A DNA stretch of 64,000 bases from NCBI RefSeq assembly GCF_019880305.1, contig NZ_CP082301.1, forward strand, positions 7,130,001 to 7,194,000, written 5' to 3'. This document shows positions 33,930 to 43,140 of this stretch, piece by piece. This stretch comes from Streptomyces decoyicus (lineage in GTDB: Bacteria; Actinomycetota; Actinomycetes; Streptomycetales; Streptomycetaceae). The notes beneath the pieces are model-generated. The model was not told where the DNA came from. It worked only from the letters and a program-made list of their open reading frames with translations, and searched no databases. The first letter of the stretch is position 1. Every line of letters begins with the position of its first letter. A program made the translations under genes and the position numbers.

Positions 33930-34728
33930 GGGCGGTCGGGCCGTATGCCGTACCGATGGCGATATGCGGATGTGCGGACGGCCGGATCCAGGCCAGGATC
34001 CGCGCCATCGCCCCGGCCGGCACGGATACACAGCCGGCCGTGGCGCCCTTCCCGTTGACATGGAGGAAGATCCCGGCGCCGCGGCCGTGCACCGGGCGGT
34101 GGTAGTTGAAGCCGATGACCAGCGCATGGGCGTACTGCGTGGGATAGTCCGCCAGCCGCTCGGACTCACCGGCCGCGCAGTCCGGCGGCAGTGGCGCCAC
34201 CCAGCGGTTGTAGGAGGCGGAGGCGTTGTCCTCGCACCACCAGGAGTCCGCGCCGACCCGGCGGTACGGGCTCGCCGTGCCGGGCGGCGGCGGGGCGGTC
34301 CCGAAGGCGAACGGCAGGTCGTACAGCCCCGTCGGGGTGGTCGAGGTGCCCTGCACCCGGGTGCTGCCCTCGGTCAGCCCGCCGGCGCCGAACCGGGCCG
34401 GCGCCGAACCGGCCTGCTGCCAGCGGCCGTTGTGCCGCTGCCACCACCGCACGGTCCCTGTGGTGGCGCGCGTCGTGGGCGCACGGGCGGTGATGAGCTG
34501 GTCGCCGCCGCCGGTGTCGGCCATGAGGGCGGGGAGGGGGATGGGGCGGACGGGGGAGGCGGTGGCCGCAGGGGCGGGCGCGGCGAGCGCGAACAGCACC
34601 GCGGCCACCGCGGACAGCAGCGCCGCGGGCCGGCCCCCGGGCCCGGCCCGGACCGCCCCGACCGGGCTCCCGGCCGCGGTCGTGGTGCCGTCTGCCGCCG
34701 GATGCGTCGTCCTGTGCGTCATGGGCAT
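33916..34728 (-). CDS. secreted L,D-transpeptidase-like (YkuD) protein
   Basis: 270 residues with an N-terminal signal (LLSAVAAVLFALAAPAPAATA). The C-terminal half matches a YkuD-type catalytic domain: ALVIGFNYHRPVHGRGAGIFLHV with HVNGKGATAGCVSVP around the nucleophile Cys233 and His223. The family motif is HxnS(H/T)GC(I/V)R; here the residues before Cys are TAG rather than SHG and Arg is replaced by Ser, a variant common among actinomycete 'L,D-transpeptidase family' proteins. The probable role is peptidoglycan cross-linking or editing outside the membrane. Its last 14 bases overlap the convergent ABC ATPase gene. Confidence 0.8.
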   Translation of the reverse strand: MPMTHRTTHPAADGTTTAAGSPVGAVRAGPGGRPAALLSAVAAVLFALAAPAPAATASPVRPIPLPALMADTGGGDQLITARAPTTRATTGTVRWWQRHNGRWQQAGSAPARFGAGGLTEGSTRVQGTSTTPTGLYDLPFAFGTAPPPPGTASPYRRVGADSWWCEDNASASYNRWVAPLPPDCAAGESERLADYPTQYAHALVIGFNYHRPVHGRGAGIFLHVNGKGATAGCVSVPAGAMARILAWIRPSAHPHIAIGTAYGPTALTRY

Positions 34729-34905
34729 GACGGCAATGTAGGGCGCGACGGGCTCGCCGGGCGCCGTCCGATCGGGTCATATACGTCGCACCCGGCCCGT
34801 GCGCAACCCGTCCGCGGCAATCCGCCGTGCGCCGGGGCCATGGACGGGCGAAACTCGGGTACGGGGGCTCATGTGCCCCTAGCCGTCTCAGTCTGGAGGC
34901 CCGCA

Positions 34906-35136
34906 GTGCAGCGGCAACCGCATACGCGCAGTGAGCGCACGCTCGACCGCGATCCGCAGCCCACGCCCCCGGATCCGGGAGGCCCGCCGCCCGTCCCGGA
35001 CCCGCTTCCCGGCCCCCCGAGCCCGCCTGGGCCGCCGGATCCCATACCGCCGGAACCGTCGCCGATACCCCGTCCGCCCGGACCCGACCCCGACCCGGTC
35101 CCGGAGCCGTCCCCGGCTCCGTCGCCGCTCTCCTAG
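34906..35136 (+). CDS. small proline-rich protein
   Basis: 76 residues. After a basic head (MQRQPHTRSERTLDRDPQ) the rest is Pro/Asp/Glu-rich with repeated PPDP, PPGPD and PEPSP motifs. It is likely disordered. The GTG at 34906 has CTGGAGG six bases upstream, which supports real translation. No signal peptide or domain is visible. It lies 69 bp before the aldehyde dehydrogenase gene and could be co-transcribed. The function is unknown. Confidence 0.5.
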   Translation: MQRQPHTRSERTLDRDPQPTPPDPGGPPPVPDPLPGPPSPPGPPDPIPPEPSPIPRPPGPDPDPVPEPSPAPSPLS

Positions 35137-35205
35137 GAGCCGCGCGGACCCTTCGCCCCGTAGACCGCGGGCACCCCGTCCCGCACCACCAAGGAGGTGC
35201 TGATC

Positions 35206-36603
35206 ATGGCCATCGCCACGGTCAACCCGGCCACCGGCGAGACCCTGAAGACCTTCGATGCGCTCAACGCGGGCGAGATCGAAGATCACCTGGTCCGGGC
35301 CGACCAGGCCTTCCAGGAACACCGCAGCACCAGCTTCGCGTACCGCACGGAGCGGATGCTCGCCGCCGCCGACCTGCTCGACGCCGACCAGGACGGCATC
35401 GCCCGCACCATGACCACGGAGATGGGCAAACCGGTGACCCAGGCGCGCGCGGAGGCCGCGAAGTGCGCCAAGACCATGCGCTGGTACGCGCAGCACGCCG
35501 AGGCGCTGCTCGCCGACGAGCACCCCGACCCCGCCGACGTCAGCGACTCCGGTGCGATCCGCGCCGTGGTGCGCTACCGCCCCCTCGGTACCGTCCTCGC
35601 GGTGATGCCCTGGAACTTCCCGCTCTGGCAGGTCGTCCGGTTCGCCGCGCCCGCCCTGATGGCGGGTAACACCGGACTGCTCAAGCACGCCTCGAACGTC
35701 CCGCAGACCGCGCTCTATCTGGAGGAGCTCTTCCGCCGGGCCGGCTTCCCCGAGGGCTGTTTCCAGACCCTGCTGATCGGGTCCGGCGCCGTCGAGGACG
35801 TGCTGCGCGACCCGCGGGTCGCCGCCGCCACGCTCACCGGCAGCGAACCGGCCGGCCGCGCGGTGGCGTCCACCGCCGGCGACGAGATCAAGAAGACCGT
35901 CCTCGAACTCGGCGGCAGTGACCCGTTCATCGTCCTGCCCTCCGCCGACCTCGACAAGGCGGCCCGTATCGCGGTCACCGCGCGCGTCCAGAACAACGGA
36001 CAGTCGTGTATCGCAGCCAAGCGGTTCATCGTGCACGAGGACGTCTACGACACCTTCGCCGAGCAGTTCACCGACCGCATGGCCGCGCTGACCGTCGGCG
36101 ACCCGATGGACGAGCACACCGATGTCGGACCGCTCTCCAGCGAACAGGGCCGCTCCGACCTGGAGGAGCTCGTCGACGACGCGGTCCACCAGGGCGCCAC
36201 CGCACTGTGCGGCGGGCGGCGGCCGCCGCAGCACCCCGCTGGCTGGTTCTACGAGCCGACGGTCCTGTCCGGCATCACCCCCGCGATGCGTATCCACCAG
36301 GAGGAGGCGTTCGGGCCGGTCGCCACGCTCTACCGCGTCGCCGACCTCGACGAGGCGGTGCGGCTCGCCAACGACACCCCGTTCGGGCTCAGTTCCAACG
36401 CCTGGACCCGGGACCCCGAGGAGCAGCAGCGCCTCGCCCGCGACGTGCAGGCCGGCGGTGTCTTCTTCAACGGGATGACCGCCTCCCACCCGGGCCTCCC
36501 CTTCGGTGGGGCCAAGCGTTCCGGCTACGGACGGGAGCTCTCCGGGCACGGCATCCGGGAGTTCTGCAATATGACGACGCTGTGGTACGGGCCGGAGGAC
36601 TGA
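35206..36603 (+). CDS. gabD: succinate-semialdehyde dehydrogenase (NAD(P)+)
   Basis: A 465-residue aldehyde dehydrogenase. The motifs are PLGTVLAVMPWNFPLWQVVRF (in part), LELGGSDPF with the general base Glu234, NNGQSCIAAKR with the nucleophile Cys268, and EEAFGPVATLYRV. The overall sequence and the NP-ATGE start fit GabD-type enzymes of GABA or polyamine breakdown, converting succinate semialdehyde to succinate. The start is set by a perfect AAGGAGGT (35191-35198) seven bases before ATG 35206, the strongest ribosome binding site in the window. No GABA transaminase gene is adjacent, so the exact substrate is inferred. Confidence 0.88.
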   Translation: MAIATVNPATGETLKTFDALNAGEIEDHLVRADQAFQEHRSTSFAYRTERMLAAADLLDADQDGIARTMTTEMGKPVTQARAEAAKCAKTMRWYAQHAEALLADEHPDPADVSDSGAIRAVVRYRPLGTVLAVMPWNFPLWQVVRFAAPALMAGNTGLLKHASNVPQTALYLEELFRRAGFPEGCFQTLLIGSGAVEDVLRDPRVAAATLTGSEPAGRAVASTAGDEIKKTVLELGGSDPFIVLPSADLDKAARIAVTARVQNNGQSCIAAKRFIVHEDVYDTFAEQFTDRMAALTVGDPMDEHTDVGPLSSEQGRSDLEELVDDAVHQGATALCGGRRPPQHPAGWFYEPTVLSGITPAMRIHQEEAFGPVATLYRVADLDEAVRLANDTPFGLSSNAWTRDPEEQQRLARDVQAGGVFFNGMTASHPGLPFGGAKRSGYGRELSGHGIREFCNMTTLWYGPED

Positions 36604-36834
36604 ACCGGGCGCCGAAAACAGCCGCCCCGGTGGGCGCATGCGCCGGAGCATTTTCCGTCGCGGACGCGAGGGTGTACGTTCCGGTCAGGTCGAGTCGGCC
36701 AACGGCCAGGTTGGTCGGCTCGGCCACTGTCCGCCGAGGCGCGGGAGAGGCGATCCCCAGGCCCGGCCCATGAATTGACGTAGTGTCATCATCGCTGTTC
36801 CGTCGGGTAGTTCGTTCGCTCGGACAGTCCTACA

Positions 36835-36853
36835 GCCGGTCGGTTCGACCGGC
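36835..36853. terminator. short GC hairpin downstream of phosphatase gene
   Basis: GCCGGTCG, 3-base loop, CGACCGGC. It lies about 25 bp past the stop of the - strand phosphatase gene. A weak terminator candidate without U-tract. Confidence 0.4.
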
Positions 36854-36878
36854 CAGGCAGGGTGTCCGGCCGGGTAGT

Positions 36879-39023
36879 TCAACGCACCGCGTCCTGCCCG
36901 TCCGGCACCGCGAACTCACACCACAGCGCCTTGCCCGCCCCGCGCGGTTCGGCGCCCCATTCGTCGGCGAGCGCCTCGACCAGCATCAGCCCGCGGCCGG
37001 AGGTGGCGGTCTCGCCGGGGCTGCGCCGCCGCGGCCACCGGCTGGAGCGGTCCTCGACCTCCAGCCGGATCCGGCGCGGGGTGCCGGGCAGCAGCTCCAG
37101 GGCGACCAGGGCGCCGCTCTCGGTGTGGGTCAGCGCGTTGGCGATCAGCTCGGAGGCGGCGACCTCGATGTTGTCCACGACGGCGCCCGCCCGCCACTGG
37201 TCCAGCGTGCGGCGCACCGCGGAACGGACCTCCGCGGTGCCCGACGGGTCGGCCTGGTGGACGTGCAGCCGCAGCCGCGGAATGGTGGCGGCCCCGGGGC
37301 CGGACAGCCGGTGCAGCAGCAGGAGGGCCATGTCGTCCTCCGAGCCGGGGCCCGCCCACAGATGGTCCGAGAGCCGGTCCGCGAGCGCCTCCAGGTCCGT
37401 GGGCCCGGCACGGACCGCGGCGGACAGCGCGTCGATGCCCACGGAGATGTCCTGGCCGGGCTGTTCGACCAGGCCGTCGGTGCACAGCAGCAGTGTCGAC
37501 CCGGGCTCCAGGAACAGCTGGGTCTCCGGGAAGTGGTCGTGCCCGAAGAGCGTGGCCAGACCGAGCGGCAGCCCGCCGCGGACCACGGGCCAGTCGATGT
37601 GCCGGGAGCTGTTGCTGATCAGCGGGCCGAGGTGACCGGCCCGTGCGATGTGCAGCGCGCCGGACTCCATATCGGCCTGGATGTACGTACAGGTCGCGAA
37701 CCGCTCGGTGTCCAGCTCCGCCAGAAAGCGGGACGCCCGCACCAGCACGGTCTCCGGCGAGTGCCCCTCGCCGGCATAGGCGCGCAGGGCGATGCGCAGC
37801 TGGCCCATCACGGCGGCCGCATGGGTGTCATGGCCCTGTACGTCGCCCACCACCAGCCCGGTCCGTCCCTGGGGCAGTGCGATCACGTCGTACCAGTCGC
37901 CGCCGATGTCCCGCCCGACGCTCGCCGGGTGATAGCGGACGGTGACCGCGCCGCCCGCGATGGGCGGCAGCCGGCGCGGCAGCATCGTCGCCTGGAGGCC
38001 CGTCGCGAACTCCCGCTCCTGGTCGAAGAGGGTCGCCCGCTGGACCGACTGCGCGACGACACCGGCCAGTGCCAGCGCCAGGTTCCTGGCCTCCGGCGAC
38101 TGCACCGACGGCTCGGCGTTGAGCAGCCCCAGCGCCCCGATGACGGTGTCCTGCGCGACCAGCGGCAGGAACGCCGCGCTGCCCGCCGGCAGCACCTCGG
38201 TATACGGGCGCAGCCGCGGATAGCGGGCGATCAGTTCACCGCGCGTGCTGAGGAAGACGGGCCGGCGCGAGCGCGCCGTGTCGGCCAGCGGGAGGGTGTC
38301 GTCCAGCCGTGAGGTCATCATGTCGTCGGGCACCTCGCCCTCCAGCCCGGCGGTGGCGATGACCTCGAACCGGTCGTTCTCGACCAGGCCGAGGATCAGC
38401 CCGTCCGCGCCGAACCGCCGGGCCCCGCCGGTCCCGGTGAGCACCCGGGTCACGTCCTTGACGGACAGGGCACGGGCCAGCGCGGCGGTGGTCTGCTGCA
38501 CCATCGCGGTCTGCCGCTGCCGCTCCTGCTGGAGCGAGCGCAGCAGCGCGGAGTCCGTCAGCTCGCTGGTGGCCTCCCGGACGATGCCGATGACCCGGTA
38601 CGGCACCCCCTCCGCGGTGTGCAGAATCCGCCCCTGGGAGTGGGTCCAGCGCCGGGTCCCGTCGCGGCACTGGACCCGGAAGTAGGCGCCGTAGGACGAG
38701 TGGCCGTCCAGGAGGGCCTGGGAGAGGGCCTCGTCCAGCCGGCGGCCCTCCTCCTGCGGCACCCGCGTGACCAGGGACATCGGTGTGCCGTCGTATTCGT
38801 CGGGGCGCAGATCGAAGACGTCCAGGGCACCGGAGTCCAGGTCCATGGACCCGAGGTCCAGATCCCAGTCGAAGGTGCCCATCCGGTTGAGCGAGAGCCG
38901 CTCGCGCAGTCCGATGGGCTCGCGGTGCGACACCCCGGGCGCGTCCTCCTCGACGAGGCGCCCGTCCCGGTCGGCCCGGGGGGCGTAGTCCTCGTCGAAC
39001 GGGTCGAGGGGGCCGCTGCTCAT
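36879..39023 (-). CDS. PAS-GAF-PP2C (SpoIIE)-HATPase signalling phosphatase, second copy
   Basis: 714 residues with the same four-domain order as the gene at 17527-19608: PAS (GTFDWDLDLG, YGAYFRVQCRDGTRRWTHSQG), GAF, PPM phosphatase (DIGGDWYDV, GDVQGHD, SEDDMALLLL) and HATPase (ASELIANALTHTESG). Identity between the two copies is visibly high along the whole length. It probably dephosphorylates an anti-anti-sigma factor in response to a ligand or redox state sensed by PAS/GAF. ATG 39023 (MSSGPLDPFDEDYAP) is favoured; the frame stays open upstream to 39170 without domain content. Confidence 0.9.
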   Translation of the reverse strand: MSSGPLDPFDEDYAPRADRDGRLVEEDAPGVSHREPIGLRERLSLNRMGTFDWDLDLGSMDLDSGALDVFDLRPDEYDGTPMSLVTRVPQEEGRRLDEALSQALLDGHSSYGAYFRVQCRDGTRRWTHSQGRILHTAEGVPYRVIGIVREATSELTDSALLRSLQQERQRQTAMVQQTTAALARALSVKDVTRVLTGTGGARRFGADGLILGLVENDRFEVIATAGLEGEVPDDMMTSRLDDTLPLADTARSRRPVFLSTRGELIARYPRLRPYTEVLPAGSAAFLPLVAQDTVIGALGLLNAEPSVQSPEARNLALALAGVVAQSVQRATLFDQEREFATGLQATMLPRRLPPIAGGAVTVRYHPASVGRDIGGDWYDVIALPQGRTGLVVGDVQGHDTHAAAVMGQLRIALRAYAGEGHSPETVLVRASRFLAELDTERFATCTYIQADMESGALHIARAGHLGPLISNSSRHIDWPVVRGGLPLGLATLFGHDHFPETQLFLEPGSTLLLCTDGLVEQPGQDISVGIDALSAAVRAGPTDLEALADRLSDHLWAGPGSEDDMALLLLHRLSGPGAATIPRLRLHVHQADPSGTAEVRSAVRRTLDQWRAGAVVDNIEVAASELIANALTHTESGALVALELLPGTPRRIRLEVEDRSSRWPRRRSPGETATSGRGLMLVEALADEWGAEPRGAGKALWCEFAVPDGQDAVR

Positions 39024-39583
39024 CGCGTCGCACACCTCGTGGCCCCGTGGCACGGGACGTGCGAAGGCAGGCGCCGGCGGCAGCGGTACATCGGGGCAGC
39101 GGCCGTCGGCACCGGGCCGAGCCTGCCTCGTGCCCACGGTCGCGGGCCGTTGACCGGGGCCGGTATCCACCGGAACGCGGCCATGCGCTCACCCTAGGCG
39201 CGGGCCGGACAACCCGCATTTCCGGTGCTCCGGATGCCTTCCGGGGGTACGGAGGGCGGGTGAAGCGCGCCGACGGCGGCACCGGGCTCCCGTCCCGCGC
39301 CGTCCCCGTGAGAGCGCGCGGCCGACGACGTACCCGGTCCGGGTGTTGCGTCCCGGTAACTCGCCCGTCGAGCGGGGCTCTTGACGCGGTACGTTCACCA
39401 CGCGAGCCACAAGACCCGAGGCCCAGGACCCGAGGTCCGATCCCCGACCCCGAGCCACAAGGGCCGAACCGCCCGCCGTGAGCACCGCCCGGCGGCGCTC
39501 GGCGGGGCCGTGACCTCACCGGCTCGCCGGGCGGACGTCCGGTGTGTGTCGGCCTGCCCTTGCTACTGGAAGGCACCCCCAGC
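39024..39583. other. 560-bp divergent intergenic region
   Basis: No gene supported. It contains an 11-bp direct repeat CGAGCCACAAG (39403-39413 and 39451-39461) and GACCCGAGG twice nearby, upstream of the GH30 gene. TTGACG at about 39381 is a possible -35 without a convincing -10. Confidence 0.45.
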
Positions 39584-41041
39584 ATGAGATCCCGAACAGC
39601 CCGGCGAGCCCTGACCGCCGCGGTCGGGGCCGCCGCGGTCATCCTCGTACCGCTGTGGGCGGCTGCCCCGTACCCCGCAGGCCCGGAGCGGATGCAGGTC
39701 TACCTCACCACCACCTCCGACCCCGCGGGCCGTCGGGTCGTCAAGGGGCTGGAGAAGCAGGCCCCTCTTCCCTTCATCCAGGGCGGCACAGCCGGCATCA
39801 CCGTCGACGAGTCGAAGACCTACCAGCGGTTCGAGGGCGGCGGCGCGTCCTTCACCGACACCGCTGCCTGGCTGCTGAAGAGCAGCGGCGCGCTGAGCGG
39901 GGCCACCCGCGACGCCACACTGAAGAAGCTCTTCGACCCCGCCACGGGAATCGGCCTCGGCTTCATCCGCAACCCCATGGGCACCTCCGACCTCGCCCGT
40001 TTCGGCTACACCTTCGACGACATGCCCGCCGGGCGGACCGACCCGGAGCTCAGGAACTTCTCCCTGGCGCACGACCTCGCCGGCGTACTGCCGCTGACCG
40101 CACGGGCCCGCGAGCTCAACCCGGCCGTCAAGGTGATGGCCTCGCCCTGGAGCGCGCCCGCCTGGATGAAGGACAACGAGAAGCTGGAGCAGGGGCGCCT
40201 CCGGTCGAGGTACTACGCCACCTACGCCCGGTACTTCGTGAAGTACCTCCAGGCGTACCGGGACCGAGGGGTGCCGGTCGACTATGTCTCCGTCCAGAAC
40301 GAGCCCACCTGCTGCTCCGGCTATCCGTCCATGCGGTGGAACGCCTCCGGGCTCGCCTACTTCACCAAGAACGACCTGCTCCCCGCCCTGCGGCAGGCCG
40401 GGCTGGCCACCAAGGTCCTCGCGCTGGACTGGAACTGGGACCGCTACGACGCCTTCGCCCGGGAGACCGTCGACGATCCGGCGATCCGCCGCCACCCCAA
40501 CTTCGGCGGTATCGCCTGGCACGGCTACGGCGGTGACGTCGGGCAGCAGACCCTGATGCACGACCGCTATCCGGGCCTGCCCGCCTACGACACCGAGCAC
40601 TCCGGCGGACGGTGGATCGGCAACCAGCAGCGGGAGGACATGCACAACCTCATCGACTACACCCGCAACTGGGGCCGCAGCTGGGTCAAGTGGTCGATCG
40701 CCGTCGACCGGAACGGCGGCCCGCACCACGGCGGTTGCGGCAACTGCACCGGGCTGATCACCGTGCACCACGGTGCCGGACGAGGGCACGGTACGGTCGA
40801 TTACACCGTCGAGTACTACACGATGGGCCATCTCACCAAGTTCGTGCGGCCAGGTGCCCACCGCATCGGCTCCACCGCCTCGGCCACCGTCCCCAACGTC
40901 GCCTGGCGCAACCCCGACGGGTCCAGGGCGCTGATCGCCTACAACGACACCGGCCGCACCCGGCGGACCGCCGTCAACTGGGGCGGCCGGCATGTCACCT
41001 ACGACCTGCCGGCCGGCGCCGCGGCCACCTTCACCTGGTAG
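39584..41041 (+). CDS. secreted GH30 family glycoside hydrolase
   Basis: A 485-residue exported glycosidase. A signal peptide (ALTAAVGAAAVILVPLWAAA) leads to a TIM barrel with flanking beta structure. GFGGSxTD of the family appears as RFEGGGASFTDTAAW, the acid/base is Glu240 in VQNEPTCC, and the nucleophile is Glu338 in AYDTEHSGG. SWVKWSIAVD and the C-terminal LIAYNDTG segment complete the GH30 pattern (beta-glucosylceramidase / beta-1,6-glucanase clan GH-A). Possible substrates are fungal beta-1,6-glucan or related glycosides; the subfamily cannot be set by eye. GGAAGG lies upstream of ATG 39584. A bidirectional terminator follows. Confidence 0.88.
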   Translation: MRSRTARRALTAAVGAAAVILVPLWAAAPYPAGPERMQVYLTTTSDPAGRRVVKGLEKQAPLPFIQGGTAGITVDESKTYQRFEGGGASFTDTAAWLLKSSGALSGATRDATLKKLFDPATGIGLGFIRNPMGTSDLARFGYTFDDMPAGRTDPELRNFSLAHDLAGVLPLTARARELNPAVKVMASPWSAPAWMKDNEKLEQGRLRSRYYATYARYFVKYLQAYRDRGVPVDYVSVQNEPTCCSGYPSMRWNASGLAYFTKNDLLPALRQAGLATKVLALDWNWDRYDAFARETVDDPAIRRHPNFGGIAWHGYGGDVGQQTLMHDRYPGLPAYDTEHSGGRWIGNQQREDMHNLIDYTRNWGRSWVKWSIAVDRNGGPHHGGCGNCTGLITVHHGAGRGHGTVDYTVEYYTMGHLTKFVRPGAHRIGSTASATVPNVAWRNPDGSRALIAYNDTGRTRRTAVNWGGRHVTYDLPAGAAATFTW

Positions 41042-41073
41042 GTCCCGCGGCACCGCGGCACCGCAGCACCGGT

Positions 41074-41107
41074 GAGCCGTCCCGGGGCCACCGCTCCGGG
41101 ACGGCTC
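41074..41107. terminator. bidirectional terminator hairpin
   Basis: GAGCCGTCCCGG (41074-41085), 10-base loop, CCGGGACGGCTC (41096-41107): a perfect 12-bp stem between the convergent GH30 and phosphatase genes. Confidence 0.75.
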
Positions 41108-41113
41108 CTGCCG

Positions 41114-42337
41114 TCAGGCGTGCACCCGCGACGGCGCCGCGACCGGCCGGGTCTGGTGGGCCCGGTGCCGCAGGGTGGCCTTCCGCGTCGCCACATCGAC
41201 GGTGTAGGCATCGATGGTCAGCCGCGCGCCGGACACCTTCAGCACCATGAACCCGTGGTCGGAGAAGTTCTGCCAGGCCGCCGGGTGCCCGAAGTGCGCC
41301 GTGCCGTCCTCCGTCTTGGCCGACGCACCGCACACCACCTGCCGGGTGCCGCCCGTACGGGCCGTCGGCTCCAGGATCTGCAGCGTGTGATCGTGGCCGG
41401 ACAGGATCAGATCGGCCCGTCCGCACACCACCTTCTCGTACATGTCCTTGAGATGGACGCCGCTGGTGTAGTTCCCGATCTCGAAACCGTCATAGGATCC
41501 GGCGCTGCCGTGCTTGCCGTTGTTGAGGTACGGGTGGTGTCCGATCACCACCTTCCAGCGGGCCCGCGAGGCACGGAGCGCACCGTCCAGCCAGCTCCGC
41601 TGCTCTCGCATGTACGGCCCGTCCCACCGGTAGTGCGGATCGAGCTGGGCGACGTACGACGACCAGGGAATGGTGTCGATCGCGAAGAACTCCACCAGCG
41701 GATCGGCGGCCGGCAGCGGCACGCTGTAGTAGCGGGTCGGCATGTACCAGCGCCGCGACGTGGCGGCATAGGAGACCTCGCGGTCACCGCGCGAGGGGTC
41801 GCCGCCGCTGCCGGGGATCAGCCCCGAGCAGTCGTGATTGCCCAGCACCATCAGCCAGGGCACATCGATGCCGCTGTTCGGCCGCTCGAACTTGTCCTGG
41901 AACTCGGAGTCGTCGTCGGACTCCGGCCCGTTCTCGTAAATGTTGTCGCCGAGACCGACGGCGAGGCCGATGCGCTCGGCCCGGCAGACATCGTGCGCGG
42001 CGGCCGCCACCGCGTACTGCGCCTCGTCCCCCGTCCCCGCGTCTCCGGTGACCAGAACCGCGAACTCACCCTTGCCATTGGGGTGTTCCGGGAACGGGAA
42101 GGCTCCCGGGCCCCCGAGGCGGGGCGCGGCGGACGCGGGCGACTGGGCCGGCGAAGGCAGCACCGCGAGCGCCGCACCCGCCATCGCGCCACCCAGCAGC
42201 GTCCGCCGGTTCACCCACTGCGGAACGCGCCCCGTCGTACGCGTCGGCGGCCCCCCGGCCGTCGTTGCCGAGCCGGCCCGCAGCCACTCCTGCTCGGTCA
42301 TGTCCGCCTGCGGCGGGATCAGTTCGTCTTCACACAT
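41114..42337 (-). CDS. Tat-exported metallophosphoesterase (purple acid phosphatase-like)
   Basis: 407 residues. A twin-Arg export signal (VNRRTLLGGAMAGAALAVLPSPA) starts near residue 42, after a longer than usual cytoplasmic head. The calcineurin-like metal motifs appear in order: VTGDAG, VGLGDNIYENG, LGNHD, IGHHP and SGHDH, as in tartrate-resistant acid phosphatases. It would cleave phosphomonoesters outside the cell, with its metals loaded before Tat export. A Streptomyces gene of this type may belong to the phosphate-starvation response, but no clear PHO box was found upstream. Convergent with the GH30 gene. Confidence 0.9.
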   Translation of the reverse strand: MCEDELIPPQADMTEQEWLRAGSATTAGGPPTRTTGRVPQWVNRRTLLGGAMAGAALAVLPSPAQSPASAAPRLGGPGAFPFPEHPNGKGEFAVLVTGDAGTGDEAQYAVAAAAHDVCRAERIGLAVGLGDNIYENGPESDDDSEFQDKFERPNSGIDVPWLMVLGNHDCSGLIPGSGGDPSRGDREVSYAATSRRWYMPTRYYSVPLPAADPLVEFFAIDTIPWSSYVAQLDPHYRWDGPYMREQRSWLDGALRASRARWKVVIGHHPYLNNGKHGSAGSYDGFEIGNYTSGVHLKDMYEKVVCGRADLILSGHDHTLQILEPTARTGGTRQVVCGASAKTEDGTAHFGHPAAWQNFSDHGFMVLKVSGARLTIDAYTVDVATRKATLRHRAHQTRPVAAPSRVHA

Positions 42338-42505
42338 GCCTGGTTTTCTTTCACGGTCGGCAGAGGTGATGGTGACGAAATGATGAAGCCGGGGTGGACG
42401 TATGGCGATCGTGGGCCGCTTCGCTACGCGCCGGTAACAAAGCGTGTTCCAGGGGGCATCAGGGGGTGAGCGGATCGCCGGACGAGGCGGTGGGAGCGTG
42501 CTGGA

Positions 42506-43012
42506 TCACCGGTTCGCGAGGCGGCGGAGGGTGCGGCCGAGATGGCGGACGTACTGCCGCTGGAAGACGGGCACCAGCGGGCCGCCCAGGCGGGTGACCG
42601 CCCGGGCGGGGCGGCTGAAGGCGGTCACCGTGAACCACACCGAGCCGTCGGCACGCAGCTCGGCGACGAACGCCTCCTCGCCGCACTGGGGATGGCCCTT
42701 CCTGGCCCCGTATCCGAAGCCGATGCGGTCCTCCTCGGCCACCGTCCACACCACCGTGCACGGCGCCCGCAGCCGCAGCGGTCCGAGGCCCAGCGACACC
42801 TCGACGCCCACGCCCGGCGCGGCCCGCGGGGCGTCGGCCCGGATGCGGGTGCCGGCCGCGCGATGCATCCGGAAGGTGGTGATCGCCTCGCCCGCCGCGG
42901 TCAGCACCGCCCGGCCGTGGCCGATCGGCAGCTCCTCGCGGAGGTGGTGGTAGCCGGGCGGCAGCGGGGTGTACCGGGTGCCGCCCTCCTCGGGGTAGTT
43001 CAGCTCGCTCAT
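42506..43012 (-). CDS. DUF1990 family protein
   Basis: 168 residues. LNYPEEGGTRYTPLPPGYHHL, the FRMHRAAGTRI segment, CTVVWTVAEEDRIGFGYGARKGHPQCGEEAFV (in part) and the C-terminal FQRQYVRHLGRTLRRL are characteristic of DUF1990, a small soluble family of unknown function resembling START-like folds. It is divergent from the YCII gene with about 130 bp between starts. Confidence 0.88.
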   Translation of the reverse strand: MSELNYPEEGGTRYTPLPPGYHHLREELPIGHGRAVLTAAGEAITTFRMHRAAGTRIRADAPRAAPGVGVEVSLGLGPLRLRAPCTVVWTVAEEDRIGFGYGARKGHPQCGEEAFVAELRADGSVWFTVTAFSRPARAVTRLGGPLVPVFQRQYVRHLGRTLRRLANR

Positions 43013-43140
43013 GCGGTGCGGCTCCTCGGGGGCGGGCGGGGCGCGGGAGGGCGACGGTACGGGGTGAACCGCCGGCGATCAACGACGCTCGCCTGGTGCG
43101 GTGACCGCATACGCACGGGGTTCGGTGCCAGGGTGGTGGC

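Noticed and set aside
34888..36651. Long - strand frame opposite the aldehyde dehydrogenase gene
   Set aside because: The sense strand has full aldehyde dehydrogenase motifs and a perfect ribosome binding site; the antisense is low-complexity.
36775..36852. tRNA-like sequence with a GGTTCGA motif
   Set aside because: Only a T-loop-like hexamer is present; no acceptor, D or anticodon arms fit.
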